The notes: generated from the letters alone by a model not told the origin. DNA of 64,000 nt from Undaria pinnatifida (GCA_012845835.1 JABAKD010000006.1:1162116-1226115); one strand, 5' to 3'. Positions 17,870 to 32,800 are shown, counted from the stretch's first letter. Translations and numbers: made by a program.

Positions 17870-20800
17870 CTGTTGGGGGGGGGGGGGGAGGGGGAGGGGG
17901 GAAATGATAAAATGAAACATAAAAATAACATAATAATTATAAAAATAAAGAAAGACGAAACAAGAACAAAAAAACTGATGACACAAAAAAAAAGTGAAAA
18001 AGAAACAAGAAACAAGAAGCAAAAGTAAAAAAAAAAAAAAACATTCGCGGTCGAGAAAATCATCTAACGTTTTCAAGTGTGAACAGCGAGGGGTACACTT
18101 GCTCGCGCACCTGAGAGCCCAGACGAAGTTCATGCGGATGCGATGGAACACAGCTCGGCTGAGGTGCAGCGACAACACCACGTCCCGAAGGTCCGACCGC
18201 ACCAAAACCATGTCCGCCGCCTCCACTGCCACCTGCCCAAGGCGAAGAGAAGCGGCAACATAATCTTTCAACAAGGTGATCGAGCCGAATTCACTGAAAA
18301 GAGCAAAAATGTTTGGAAGATATGATCCAGGTATGTAGGACATAACCACTGTAGACACGCCTAAGCTAGGCGAGGTCTACTGACCAGAAAGTATCCCCCC
18401 TTGGCCTGAGGGGGGGCTTGTCAGCACTATTCAGGTGCTAAGAAAGGAGAGATAGGTTGTTGTATTAGCTCCGAACACAAGAAAACAAGCGATCTTAACT
18501 TCATCCCCGAATCCCTATATCAGAATCCAGAAAAGGATAAGTAGAAACCCCTACTACAGTAGTTGTCTTCAGATCTAGATAACGTCCACACACCACATCA
18601 GATCCTCAACAGTCAATCACCAACAAGATCAACTGTCGCGTCTTACCAACAACACTACACACTCTCTGGTACTCCACTGTCCACAATGCCCCCAAAAGCG
18701 ATCGTACCAGAAAAAATCCCTGACTAACGTCGGTGTGTTCAACCTGAACTATCGATAATTGTAGACACGCCTAAGCTAGGCAAGGTCTATTGACCAGAAA
18801 GTATCCCCCCTTGGCCTGAGGGGGGGCTGGTCAGCACCATTCAGGTGCTAAGAAAGGAGAGATAGGTTGTTGTATTAGCTCCGAACACAAGGAAACAAGC
18901 GATCTTAACTTCATCCCCGAATCCCCATATCAGAATCCAGAAAAGGATAAGTAGAAACCCCTACTACAGTAGTTGTCTTCAGATCTAGATAACGTCCACA
19001 CACCACATCAGATCCTCAACAGTCAATCACCAACAAGAAGATCAACTGTCGCGTCTTACCAACAACACTACACACTCTCTGGTGCTCCACTGTCCACAAT
19101 GCCCCCAAAAGCGATCGTACCAGAAAAAATCCCTGACTAACGTCGGTGTGTTCAACCTGAACTATCGATAGTTGTAGACACGCCTAAGCTAGGCAAGGTC
19201 TATTGACCAGAAAGTATCCCCCCTTGGCCTGAGGGGGGGCTGGTCAGCACCATTCAGGTGCTAAGAAAGGAGAGATAAGTTGTTGTATTAGCTCCAAACA
19301 CAAGAAAACAAGCGATCTTAACTTCATCCCCGAATCCCTATATCAGAATCCAGAAGAGGATGAGTAGAAACCCCTACTACAGTAGTTGTCTTCAGATCTA
19401 GATAACGTCCACACACCACATCAGATCCTCAACAGTCAATCACCAACAAGAAGATCAACTGTCGCGTCTTACCAACAACACTACACACTCTCTGGTGCTC
19501 CACTGTCCACAATGCCCCCAAAAGCGATCGTACCAGAAAAAATCCCTGACTAACGTCGGTGTGTTCAACCTGAACTATCGATAGTTGTAGACACGCCTAA
19601 GCTAGGCAAGGTCTATTGACCAGAAAGTATCCCCCCTTGGCCTGAGGGGGGGCTGGTCAGCACCATTCAGGTGCTAAGAAAGGAGAGATAAGTTGTTGTA
19701 TTAGCTCCAAACACAAGAAAACAAGCGATCTTAACTTCATCCCCGAATCCCTATATCAGAATCCAGAAGAGGATGAGTAGAAACCCCTACTACAGTAGTT
19801 GTCTTCAGATCTAAATAACGTCCACACACCACATCAGATCCTCAACAGTCAATCACCAACAAGAAGATCAACTGTCGCGTCTTACCAACAACACTACACA
19901 CTCTCTGGTGCTCCACTGTCCACACCACCCCTGTCAAGAAGACGTTGCAATGGGTGCGATGAGCTACCAGGTACATGCATAAGACTACCGCTCGAGTGAA
20001 TAACATGGCGCGTGGTGGCAAGAAGGAAAATCAAGGCATGACATAACCGATCAAGTCAGCAAAAGGGCAAAAAGTTATTCAAATAAGTGATGGAGCTATG
20101 ACACAACCGCTTATTCTTCGGAGTTGGCTGTTATTTTGGCTGTTATTAGCAGGGCTTCGCACGGGCCAGAGTGACCCGACCCGACCGGACCCAACCCGTG
20201 ACAGTTGAAAAGCTCCTGATCCGACCCCACCCGCCCCGTGAGACCTCCCGGCCCGACCCGACCCGACCCGACTCGACCCGCGAGTCTAGCAAACGACCCG
20301 GCCCGCGGATCGGTTCACGGCCCGTGAACCCGTGAGAAGCCGTGGTTATTAGTATTAATAGTGCAAGGGTTGACATACCTGCGTTCCCGCTCCTACCGCG
20401 ATACCGACGTCCGCCATCGCCAAAGCGGGGGAATCGTTGACGCCGTCTCCGACCATCGCCACCGCCTCCCCCATCCGCTGCAAATCCTGCACCTGCGACC
20501 AGCAACAGGGGCGAGAAAGAAAAGAGCAACTTCGAATATTAAGCGTTAAATTCATTGCTTCGTATTCCGATTTTTCTTTGAGCTGTGAATTCGCACCGAA
20601 AACGTGTCGCGCGAGCACTGAATGTATTTTTCAGCGGTTGGAAAAAAAAAAACAGAAAAAATAAAGCCTACTCCAGCCTCCCCCCCCCCCCCCCCCCCCC
20701 CGCCAAAAAACAAAACCAGTAGACCATCGGGGTGCTCGCACCTTTCTGGCCTTGTCCGCGGGAAGAACGCCTGCCATGACCTTGCCTCTGTTGATGCCCA

Positions 20801-23800
20801 CCGTCGCCGCCACCGCCTCGGCCGTGGCGCGATTGTCTCCGGTGACAATCCAGACGCTGATTCCCATCCTATATATGCGACGAATTCGTAAAATCACTTT
20901 AGAAACAGGACTGTCAATACCGATGATTCCCATATTTTCACGTGACGCAAAACCCCGGCATCCAAGCCCTTCAGGGGTCACATGCGTATAGATTTGAAAG
21001 AATAAATGCGAACATGAGTAGCTTCGCATGAAAAAAATGAAAAACCACGAGTGTGTGTGGTGTAAATTAACTAAAATTTCAACAAATACTAAAAAAACAA
21101 ACCTGAAATAAAAGCTCAAAAGGGTCAAACTTAAGCCCACCTATGCATTTCTCCTACCGCCTCCCTCGCCTCCGGCCTCACGCTATCCGCGACAGCAAGT
21201 ATCCCCTTCGCAGAACCGCCTCCGGCGACGAAAACCACCGTCTTCCCTTGCCACTCCAATGAGCTCGCGTGCCCCTCCAACTCGGGGGGAATGGAAACCC
21301 CGTGGCGTTCTAGCCATGACCGGGTGCCGACTAGAACTAAGTCCCCCTTCGATGACTTATGGGGGCGAGCGCCAGTAGTACCTGCCGTAGAGCCTATTAG
21401 TAGAGCAGTACCAAAATACACAGGTTTCCATAGCGGAGGGAGGGGGGTTGGGGGAGGGGTTACAAAACGTATGACGCAGCTTGCAATGCTGAGGTATAGA
21501 CCACTCAACCGGTCGAACTCACAGCTGACGTATTTGAAATACTTACTTGAAAAAAGTAAGAGCTGCACCCGTTTTGGGGGGTATTGGAATTAGTGTACGA
21601 CTACGTTCGCAACAGAAAAGTAATGGAAACCCCGTGTTTTTCTAGTCAGGACCGGGTGCCGACTAGGACTAGACTTAGTGCCCCCTTGATGATCTGTGGC
21701 GGCGAACGCCGGTGGTGCCTGCCGTAGAGCCTACTATTGATAGTAGAGCAGTACCAATATCAAGAGTTTTCATAGCGGCGGATGGAGGGGGGTTGCTAGG
21801 TAGAACCGGGTGTCGACGACGACTCGAGCAAATGCCCCTCTTGGAAGATTTGTGGTGCGAGCGCCGATAGTGCCTGCCGTAGAGCCTATTAGCAGAGCAG
21901 TACCAACACCGAAAAACTGGATTGCGGGGGGGGGGGATTCATTGCACGCCCAGAACAAATAGAGCGGCATTCAATAGCGGACGGACGGACGGACATGGGG
22001 TGGGGGGGGGAAGTACCCATTTCACGCGTGGCCGTAGTCGTATGACCACAGCGCGCGGGCAAAAACGAAACGGGACATACCCGTATGGCTCACTGAAACA
22101 AACCTCTACCGCTTACCAGCCTTCACCACAGCGCTTCGATCTCTCTAGGATTAAAAATCAGCACAAGATACTGGACGTGCTGGATGCCGACGGATAGAAA
22201 GAACGATTCAATGTGAAAACACAAACACCGCTCTCACCAGGCTTCACCACGGTGCACGAAACCCCCATTCCTGGGGTAGCCTGGAATCCCTCCACCACTG
22301 GCTCCATCTTCGACACACCTCTTGCCCGAGCGGCTTCTGTCACTGCACGTCCCACCGGATGCTCGCTTGCGGCCTCTGCAGCCGAAGCTAGGGCTAGCAC
22401 CGAGTCCTTCGTGTTCGCCGTGCCCTACAGCATGATCAGAGCACAAAAAAAACAGGATACTGATATATACCAGATATACCATAAGCATCCGATTACCCGG
22501 TACCAGTCCGTTCCCCAACATGTGGTCGTTTCAGACAGTATTATAACTGGCATTACATGATATGATATTATATCGGTTTCACTGTACCGGTATATCGATA
22601 TCACCTTACAACAAATTATACGATATTGCATTGTATGATACGACATAAAAATCACGGGTGCTCGCGGTTTCTGCTGCCGAACATTGAGCGAGCACCGCGA
22701 GCCGTTTGTGTTCGCCGCGCCGGACGGTATAACGGGGGAGAGGTATCGACATAATCTTGTGTTCGTTCGTAAATACAAAGTACCAGGTATCGTTGTGGAA
22801 GTCCCAAAGGCGTGATCGCAACCCCCGGCAGACATTGCTTAGCGCAATCATCGTCGACAAAGGGTAGCGTGCTTCGTAGCAGGGCATAAGACACTGCCGT
22901 ATACCAAGCTGGCAAGTAGCGTTGCTGTTCCTCGCAGCTATTACAGCACTGTTAATGTTAGCAGCTTTGTAGCGCTGTTGCTGCTAACCCCTTTAGAGCC
23001 CTCACATCTCCCTATACTAAATTCAAGTAAATTTGCCCCCCCAAACGGGTTTCCAGTGTAAAGGCGTGAGCAGTGAGCGCTGTCGTTCTCCGCAGTAAAT
23101 AATCGAGCTGGTGTCAATAGCAGATTAGCGACCTTGATGTTAGTTATTGTCGATAGCATCTATGTTGGTGTTGGGGTTAGCAGCTGGCCCTTGCACTGCT
23201 AGAAGCCAGTGGTGTTAGCAGCTAACCCTTTCACTGTTAGAAGCTAGCGCTCTTGGTTTTTCCCGTTGGGGCCCTGGCAGGTCTTGTCTTATGAAGGGTC
23301 GCAATCGTACCTGAGAGACGACGTCGGTGAGGGTCGGCTTGTTCATCGTGAGAGTCCCTGTCTTGTCTAGCAGCACCGTGTCAACCTGAGGGGCAGCAGC
23401 GGCAGGAGGGACAGCGCAAGATGGAGTCATCTCAGCGTCGCGGAGCACAGAGCAGAGCGCGAAGCCACAGCACCCTCCCCCCCCCCAAAAAAGGAAAAAG
23501 CGACAAAGAAACTAAAAAATCCAACAAAAAGTTGCTCCAAAACTCCACCAGCGTTGGAAAAAAAAAAGATACCAAACAGCCTCTACAAGAAAATAAAATA
23601 ATGAAAGGTAAAACTTGCCTTGTGAGCAGCCTCGAAGGCGGCGCCTCCTTTGATGAGAACTCCATTCTTCGCGCCAACCCCTGTCCCCACCATGACCGCG
23701 GTAGGCGTTGCCAGGCCCAGGGCGCACGGACAAGCGACAACGGTTACGGCCACAGCGGCTAGCAGGGCGAATAGGAAGGGGTCGGAGGCTGTGCTTCCGG

Positions 23801-26800
23801 GGGCCGGGTCGGCCAAAACGCCGAGCCAGCTTGGTCGGGGGTCCCGAGAAAGAAGGAAGAACCTGACGAGGATGTGTATGATACAGTGTGCGACGACACA
23901 TTAGGCCTGGCAACCCAACTCTCGTGGAATCGCTTCGAATAAACTTGCTGTAGCTAGGCGCTTTCAACGCCATGTTAGCACCGGAGTACGATACAGTAAT
24001 CGGTGCTCGAGATAAATACGTATATATGGTATCATCGGCGGTAGTGTACGGCGCTTGTGGCTCTGTGTCGGGCGTGTGGAATATAGCGTTCATTGCAATG
24101 CAAAGCATATACAGTATTGTACGGTGTTCGCCGGACTGCACGGTGCTTACCGCACCGGACGGCATCTGCCGTACGGTACGAGCTCTCGCACGGCATTTAC
24201 TGTATTGTACGGTATTCGCCGCACTGTACGGTGTTTACCGCACCGTTCCGGTGTTCCACCATAATGCACGGCATTTACCGTACGGTACGAGCTCTTGCAC
24301 GGCAGCTACTGTATTGTACGGTGCTCGCCGCATTGTACGGTGTTCACCGTTATGTACAGTGTTCACCGTACTGTTTCGGTGTTCACCGCACTGCACGGTA
24401 CATTCCGTTTTGTACGGTACAAGCCGCATTATAGCCTATTCATCGTTATATTGTACGGTGTTGGCCGTGTCCACGTTTCAAGTACAGTGCTCGCCGAACT
24501 GTTTCGGTGTATACCGTACTGCACGCCGTGTTCACGTTTCAAGTACAGTGCTCGCCGAACTGTTTCGGTGTATACCGTACTGCACGGTATTTACCGCACC
24601 GTACGAACTCTTGCACGGAATTTACCGTTTTGTACGGACTTCGCCTTACTGTACAGAATTTACCGTAGCCTACGGCACTCACCGCATGGCACGGCATTTA
24701 TCGTACTGTACGGCATCTTGCATGGAAGTTTATCGTACTGTGCGGCATTCGCCGCACTCTGCGGTGTTCATCGTGCTGTGTGGCATTCACCGCATTGCAC
24801 GGTGTTCGTTGAGCCGTACGGCGTTTGCTGCACTGCACGACTTGCCGTACGGCGTTAGTTTTGATACTGTATGACGATGTGTCCGCGGTATTGCGCAGCT
24901 CATGTGGTTATGTGCCGGGAGCATAGTATTGTGTAGTCTGCGTCGCACTCTACGTACCGCAATGGAGGGTGTTCACTCACCCATATGTACAGTATCCATC
25001 GTTCACTGTACTGTACGGTATTTTCTGTACGGTACGAGTTACTGCATTGAAATTACTGCATGTACGGTGTTCGCCGTACCGTACGGCATCGAGCTCTATG
25101 CTGTACGCACCAGGAGAAGAAGGAGATGGAGGCCAGAGATAAAACAACGGGGGCAAAAATGGAAGACATGCGGTCCGCGAACGCCTGAATAGGTGCCTTC
25201 GACGACTGGGCCTCCTGCGAAACGTGCAACAACAGCAAGTTTCCCGACGAAAACAAACGGGCGAGGAGGGGCAGGCGGGGTCGTACGTTAGAGGCGGTCC
25301 AGAATTGGCAGTGTGCCTGCCGGTGGTCGAGCGGACCCAGACAATCTTGATCGAGAGAATCGGCCGTATCCCTTATGCACGTAAACTAAATTACTTGATG
25401 GTCATGGTGGTATGTTGCGGCGGCCAGCGTGGGAGCATAAAAGTACGGTGGGTTGTGTCCGTGGCCTGATGGTCTCGAACCACTGGGCACAAAACAGTGG
25501 TGGTCCGATCTGGGGGCGAGGAATGGGACGTTTCGTCTGGTCAGTGATTCCGCCGGCTTGATCATACGCCTTCCCCCGAAGCAGGTGCACCGCTGCACCT
25601 CTGGGATGCCGCGTATTTCAGTCTCATTACCACCCATGAACGAAAGACAAGCGAAAAAGCCCAAAGTGCAATGGAAAACCACTGTTCGCCTGAGCATGAA
25701 CACTGTTCGCTCGCATGCATGTGCATCCGCATCACCTGTCACCGGTGGTATCACGCGTTCGCGAGACTCAACGATTTGACGTCGCTGGAAGTCTAAAGTG
25801 TCGGACCAATCCCCGCCTGGGTTGGAAATGGAAGGAGCTAAAGGTACAGCAGGATACTGGCACGAACCCTTGAGGAAGCAAGGTGAACCATAACCGTGGT
25901 GGCTCGCCCAGCTACCGCAACGGGGGACTGAAGGGCGACAGTTCGGCTTGCCTGTAGCTCAGCGAGGGACGGACGGGAAACAATCCCTTCTTCTTGGCGG
26001 TGACAAAAAAAAAAAAAAAAAAAAAAAACAGCGCTACAGGCCGGGATATGATTCCGTTTGTGTTCTTAGTCCTGCTACGAACAACACGGTAGAGTCATCC
26101 CACGGTAGGGGTTGCAGTTGTTGGATTAACTAATTGTGTCTGACCGGTTGACCTCCTCAAGTGTGGAACTACCGGTTAGTACGATGATTTACTAGTACAA
26201 TGGTTGTTTTCAGGACTAGCTCATAGAAACGTTGGTCGGGTTGCGCAAACAAACGTCTCCGCAGTCATGTTTCGGGTGAGATAATGACCTCTTCCGGTCA
26301 GGAGCCCAGGAACCACTGCTGCACCACTTGGGTAGGACGACTCGGTACAGACGATTGTCGTTTTTCAAGTCCTACCAAAATCTTGACAACTGATAACATA
26401 TTTTCAATTTCTTGTACCGTTAACAAACGGAGGCCCTCACCTGAACAAGACGAACGACTTGATTGAGAGCCGTGTCTTGTCCAACCCCCTGAGCGAGCAT
26501 GATGAAGGAGCCCAGCTGATTCACGGTCGATCCAAAGACGAGATCACCCGCCGATTTATTGACGGGCATGCTCTCGCCCGTGATCTAGATCATAAACGTT
26601 TAGTGCGTACAAAGAGGGGGCAACGATGGACCGCCGTTCGTTAGTAGCTGAGTCGTTTCAACTGACATGTGCGTGCCAACATCGCGATTCTTTTTGCATC
26701 GAGGGATGGTGCCAAGGATTGGAAAACATTCTAAGGAGCCCAGCCTCTTCACGGTCGACCCCAAGACGGGAATAATGGCCTACTTAGTGACAGGAACGCT

Positions 26801-29800
26801 CTCGTCCGTGATCTGCACTATGCACGTGTTGTGCGTGCGAAGGCGGTGCGACGATGGATCACCGTTGGTTGGTTGTTTGAGTCGTTTCAACCGACAATGT
26901 GCCAACATACTGATTGTGTTCCTTCCATCGAGGGGTCGAGTCAGGGGCGGCATGCAATATAGGGAGCCCAGCTCGTTCACTGTGGATCCGAAGACGAGAT
27001 CGCCGGCCGAATTGGTGACGGGCATGCTCTCGCGCGTGGTCTGAAAATCGCGAACCTTTTGTGTGCGAAATATGAGCGTGCGCACAGAGAGGTACCGATT
27101 CAACTTCTGCTTAGAAACGTTCCTATTGGGCGTGCGCACAGAGGATTCTATTGGGCGTGCGTAAATATTCATTTTCAGCAGGGTTTCTCACGGGTCATGA
27201 CCCGACCCGCGAGTCGGGTAACGAATATTTACAAATATCGCGGGTCGAGTCCGGTCGAATCAGGAGGTGCTCAAAATTTCACGGGTCGGGCCAGGAGTTT
27301 TTCAAAACTCACGGGTCGGGTCGGATCAGGCTGACCCGAAACCGACACGACCCGCAATAGCGAAAAACCCTGGAACTCAGAACAAAATGGGATATTTGAC
27401 GATATTTTTGGGTAATTTTCAAGTCGAAGAGCTTCGCCAGTCAGAAATGCTTTGACCAAAAAGAGGTAATGTACCCTCATCGTCTCACCATGCTCTCGTC
27501 CACGGTGCTGCTGCCGGACGTGACGACGCCGTCTGCAGGAAGCAGCGATCCGGGCCTCACCAGTAGCCTGTCGCCCACCTGGCGACGTAGAGGGGCAACA
27601 ACGAATCAACCATTCTATGTGTAATTAACGCCTTTACAACTGGACACCCATTTGGGGACAAAATTACTTGAATTTAGTATAGGGAGGGTTTCGAGGGCTC
27701 TAAAGGCGCCCATGAAACAATGACTATGGCTGGAATGATGCACCCCTCAGACAGATGACGATCAAGATAATCTAGAGGTTGTATCTGCAGTCCGTTATGA
27801 CAATGATGTGTGCAGGATCTTGGTTGTGCCGATCCAATACAGGAAACATGTGCTAGATGACTCAGGTCACCCGGCTCTCATCCCCGGCAATATTATCTAT
27901 AGGACATGCAGATCATATCAACCAGGGTATTGTCCGTGCTGAACGACACAGATCATCTGTACATCATATACTGTAGACCATCAGTAGGGATCCGATCCGT
28001 CTGACATGTGGAATGACGGCGGCGACGAAACAACAACAAAAACACGTTGTAGCTTCGAGGGTGGGCACAGTAAAACACCCGTTACAATTGAGATAATTAA
28101 CGATGAGCGGTGGCAGTGGTGATGGCGGCGATAACTCGGATCGTAGCAAAGACGATGACGGCGATGGACACAAAAAAAAACACAACACACACAAAAAAGA
28201 AAACAGCAAAACCCGCCGTCCATTACCTGCACGAGCCCAGCGTCGATCTCCTTAGCCTCGATGTTTCCCTTGCTGGAACCATTCTTTTTGTCGCCACCGA
28301 GGGCGACATCACCGCGAACCGAACCCGAGGCACCATTAACGTCGGCGCTAAAGGTGACGTCAGAAGGTGGCAGAAGCAGGGCAGTCCTTGGCTGAAGCTT
28401 CACCAGCGCGGTAAGGCTTGATGACGTCTAAAGGATGGTGGTGGTGGTGGTGGTGGTATTGGTGGTGGCGGCGATGTTCGTGTTGGTGATGGTTGGGGTG
28501 GAGGGGGGGGGGGGTGGACGCGGGGCGGGGGCGGGGAGTGGTATTGATGGAGGCGTACGGCATACTGGTCACAACGCAGGCACACAGGACACTGGAGAGG
28601 TCCATGAGATAGTGGTTGCAGCGCATGCAGCTCCGCGGGATACTTGCCATCGCGCGAGCATACACACGATACCCCAGAAGGGCTGAGAAAATTCTAGGAG
28701 TGCATACAGATCGCGATGCAACGCTGGCTGCGCGTCTAAAGGGTTTACCGTGCTTAGATCATTAACCGCTGACCACTTTCACGAGGGCGTACACAACACT
28801 TTGAGCTGCAACGTTTAGCAGTCGCGCCCAGATAAATCATATTAGTGCACTGATGATGAAATGCCAGGATCCGAATAACGCACCTGTCCTTTGGCGATGG
28901 CTTCCATGAGCTTTCCCAAGCTGACAAGAGTGAGAAGCATCGCGGCAGTCTCGAACGTACACCTGCAAAAAGGATGAAAGCACGCAGCACGCCTATCGTC
29001 ACCCATTTATGTTCTCACGTTTACTCATGGCCATAGTCTAGTCCTCTAGTCGGTTTGGAGAAGGAGCTGGACCAAGAAGGAGATCAAAGACAACAACCAG
29101 ACCAGTGTGTAGCAAGAAGAACATTCCAAGGCACATCGCAACCGTGGTCTGCTGGGGAGAATGTGCGCTGGTGCTTGCGACCTGTCTCAGGGCACCTACC
29201 AGTAATCGTGATGCGTCGCAGAGCGCAAACCCGCGAGGGTCACAACCGCGCGAAGCTGAGCTCCCCAGCCCCGAAGGACAAGCTCCTATCACTCTGGAGT
29301 CGGAGAATACCTCTCAGGAAAGAATACACCCGTTATCATACACGCGTGTAACACTTTTGGTTTGCTTGTGTTTTTTTCCCTGGCGTATTCTTCCACTCCA
29401 GAGTGACTGGAGCCTGTCCTGTGACCACGGACTTGACTATGCGAGTTAATGTCAGAACAGCAACAACAACACCGGTACATTTACATCCTCGGGCGTCGCT
29501 TCAGATCGGTCCCAATTCACCAACCATTGCACACCTCTGACAGATCACGATCTAGATCATCTAGACCATCTACATCATCTACAGCAGATCCTATACCTGC
29601 CGTTATGAGATGTTGCTGGATTTGTACCTGTAGAGTACAGATCCAACCCAGGAAGAAATACTTGTTAGATCAAAAGCAGATCGAACGACTCCCACCGGGC
29701 AACATGAGCTAGACCATACAGATCTTCCTGAACGATCATTAAGTGGGGATAGATCATTTGTCTGCCGTGTTAAAACTTGCCAGATTCCACTCTGTATACG

Positions 29801-32800
29801 TTTTCCCCCAAAAAAACAATCAACAAATTTCCAATTATACAAACTTACAAATTTCCAACTTGAGAAAAAAAAAACCATTTTTCGTACTCAAAGCTGACGT
29901 TTTTCAATTTTTTTATAAAAAATATCCAAATTTACCTCCTCAGGCTGCTCATACGAGAAACGACGATTTTAGACACTCACCTGGAAGGGAAATATGGGTT
30001 GAAGGAACACTTCACCAGCAATACGCAAACGCTGAAAACATACGCGCTTGTCGTACCCATCACCACCTGGCGCCAATAAAAGGTAAGGAGGCCGGAAGGG
30101 GGAGGGGGCATCACATCATCGCGACCGAGCAAGCATAGCGCAGACATCGAGCGAGAATTCAACTCATGAAGGATATAGGTCGGGAATAGTACATAAGAAT
30201 GACTTTGTGCTGTGGACAGTGGAGCACCAGAGAGTGTGTAGTGTTGGTGGTAAGGTACGACAGCTGATCTTCTTGGTGGTGATTGACTGCTGGGGATCTG
30301 ATGTGAGGTGTGAACGTTACTTAGATCTGAAGAAAAACAGGGGTTTCTATTTATCGTCTTCTGAATTCTGGTACGGGGATTCGGGGATGAAGTTAAGATC
30401 GTTTGTTTTCTTGTCTTCTCGAGCTAATACAACAACTTATCTCTCCCTATTTTAGCACCTGAATGGCGCTGACCAGCCCACCTCAGGCCAAGCGGTGATA
30501 CTTTCTTTCTGGTCAGTAGACCTTGCTCAGGCGTGTCTACAGTTATCGATAACTCTGGTGAACACACTGAAGTTAGTCAGGGACTTTTCGGTAAGGATCG
30601 AAACAGCAGCTACGGCTAGCTGCGAATTGCGCCGCATCTCGGTAATACAAGATTGGGAGGAGAACCGAGGCGTCTCGGTAGTCGCTGGAGGACATGTCCC
30701 AACGCCGCTGCGGGGGATCGCAGGGGTCCAGATCTGCTGATGGTGAGGTTCGAATCGGGTTGAATGACCTAATATTGGGAAATGGTCCCGGCGCTCCGCA
30801 GTATGGACGGGCATTTTCGAGGCAGCGCCGCTCTGTTTTTATACCCAATACGCCGAGTACATGAACTACTTCGAGTAGAAACTCGCTTTTGGGGGCGTTG
30901 TGGACAGTGGAGCACCAGAGAGTGTGTAGTGTTGGTAAGATACGACAGCTGATCTTCTTGGTGGTGATTGACTGCTGGGGATCTGATGTGAGGTGTCAAC
31001 GTTACATAGATATGAAGAAAACAGGGGTTTCTATTCATCCTCTCCTGGATTCTGGTATGGGGATTCGGGGATGAAGTTAAGATCGCTTGTGTTATTGTGT
31101 TCTGGAGCTAATACAACAACTTATCTCTCTCTTTTTTAGCACCTGAATGATGCTGACCAGCCCCCCTCAGGCCAAGGAGTGATACTTTCTGGTCAGTAGA
31201 CCTTGCCTGGCATAGACGTGTCTACAGTACGCACTTCTATACATTGTCGAAACGAAAAGGAAACGTTAGACGCGTGGTATAATAGAGGCCACGCTTTTTG
31301 TAAACACAAAAAATCTGAATGACGGGCTCCTCAACCCAAAATTGGCGGAAAAAACGCCATTTTACGACAAAAACAAAACAAAAGTACCTATAGTAGGCGA
31401 TGGGATTGTTTATTGGTCGGGTTGCACTCCCTGTTTACTCAAATACAGACAGTTTTTGGGTGAGGTATACCAACCATCGTTTTATCAAGCCACCACCCTC
31501 AAAAGGCAAAGCAACAATGGTTGCTGCACCTTTTTCGTAGCATGTGTCGTTGGTAGTGCCTGGCAAGGTCGTGTCGGCACCAAGTATGAGACAAAAAAAA
31601 CGAATCAGACAAAAAAAGCATATCCAACAACAAAAATCGACGAAACGGCAAATTCCAAAATTCGACCAAAAGCGCTCCACATTCAATTTTGATAACCGTA
31701 CATGTCCAATTTTGATAACCGTACATGTCCAATTCGATGTCGGTTAACAAGCTCATTAATAGTAAACAATTATTGAACGAACATTCAACGCATTCAACAC
31801 CCATTTTTGAGCAACACATTGGACAACAATACGATTCATCGTATCACTATATAGCCGCCTTCATCTTCGGTTCCTCTGTCATCAACAAAACAAACAAAAT
31901 AATGTACATCGCCGGGCAGCCAACAAAACAACTAACTAAACAGCGAACAAAGAAAAAAACACATCTACTGTAGCCCCCAACCTCATGCAGAATGCACCCG
32001 AAGCAAAACGACACCCATCTCCACACCCTTCTAGATCTCGTTGAAAACAAGCCAATAATCATATCACATAACCCCCCCCCGCCCCCCTCTGCAAACACGC
32101 CTCCATTCCGCGCGCTTACCAGGGCGTCCATCCCCAAGCTGCCGTGCTTCAGCCCCATCCAGGCCGCGATGTAGAAGCGTCTTCCCACGATGAACTGCCA
32201 GCCAATCACAGGCGTTGGATTCGTGAATTTGGGATGCAAACATTATTTAATGAGCACGCTATATACAGTACAGCCCTGCGAACAACAAAACGCCTACCAT
32301 GTAATAATAAGCTGATGCTTACTTTTGGGCGGGCGCTTAAGAAAACTGGACTAAAAAACCGTGTTCGGCGGCGAGCGCTATACTGAATCCTACCAGGAAG
32401 AAAGTAGCAAGGCTGAAAACGTCTTAGTCCTGTTGACCCTGGCAATAGCAATAGCAGGGGAGTCACCGACCTGTTGCATCCTTCACGAGGGTATACACAC
32501 CCCGTACACGACACGCGCGATCGAAGTATCACACGCAGCTTGCAGAGCTGAGCTGAGTTTCGATCAAAATCATTTTTTGGTCGATCTCACAGCTGAAGCG
32601 CATTTTTTTCAGTTTGTTGAACAATTGCCTACACATGCTGAAGGTTGTTCAAGGGTGGTGCCACAACTAAGAATCTAAGCCTCACTTCAAACAGGAGCTT
32701 CTACTTTGGGCGGGCCTATACTGCAGTTGCTTCAAATACGTCAGCCACTGGTGGATACTTTTTAACGATATCAAATACGAGTGTTTTGCTGTAGCTGTCG

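Noticed and set aside
23972-24874. 300-codon plus-strand ORF
   Set aside because: It is the translation of a 20-bp minisatellite that lacks stops, inside an ATPase intron.
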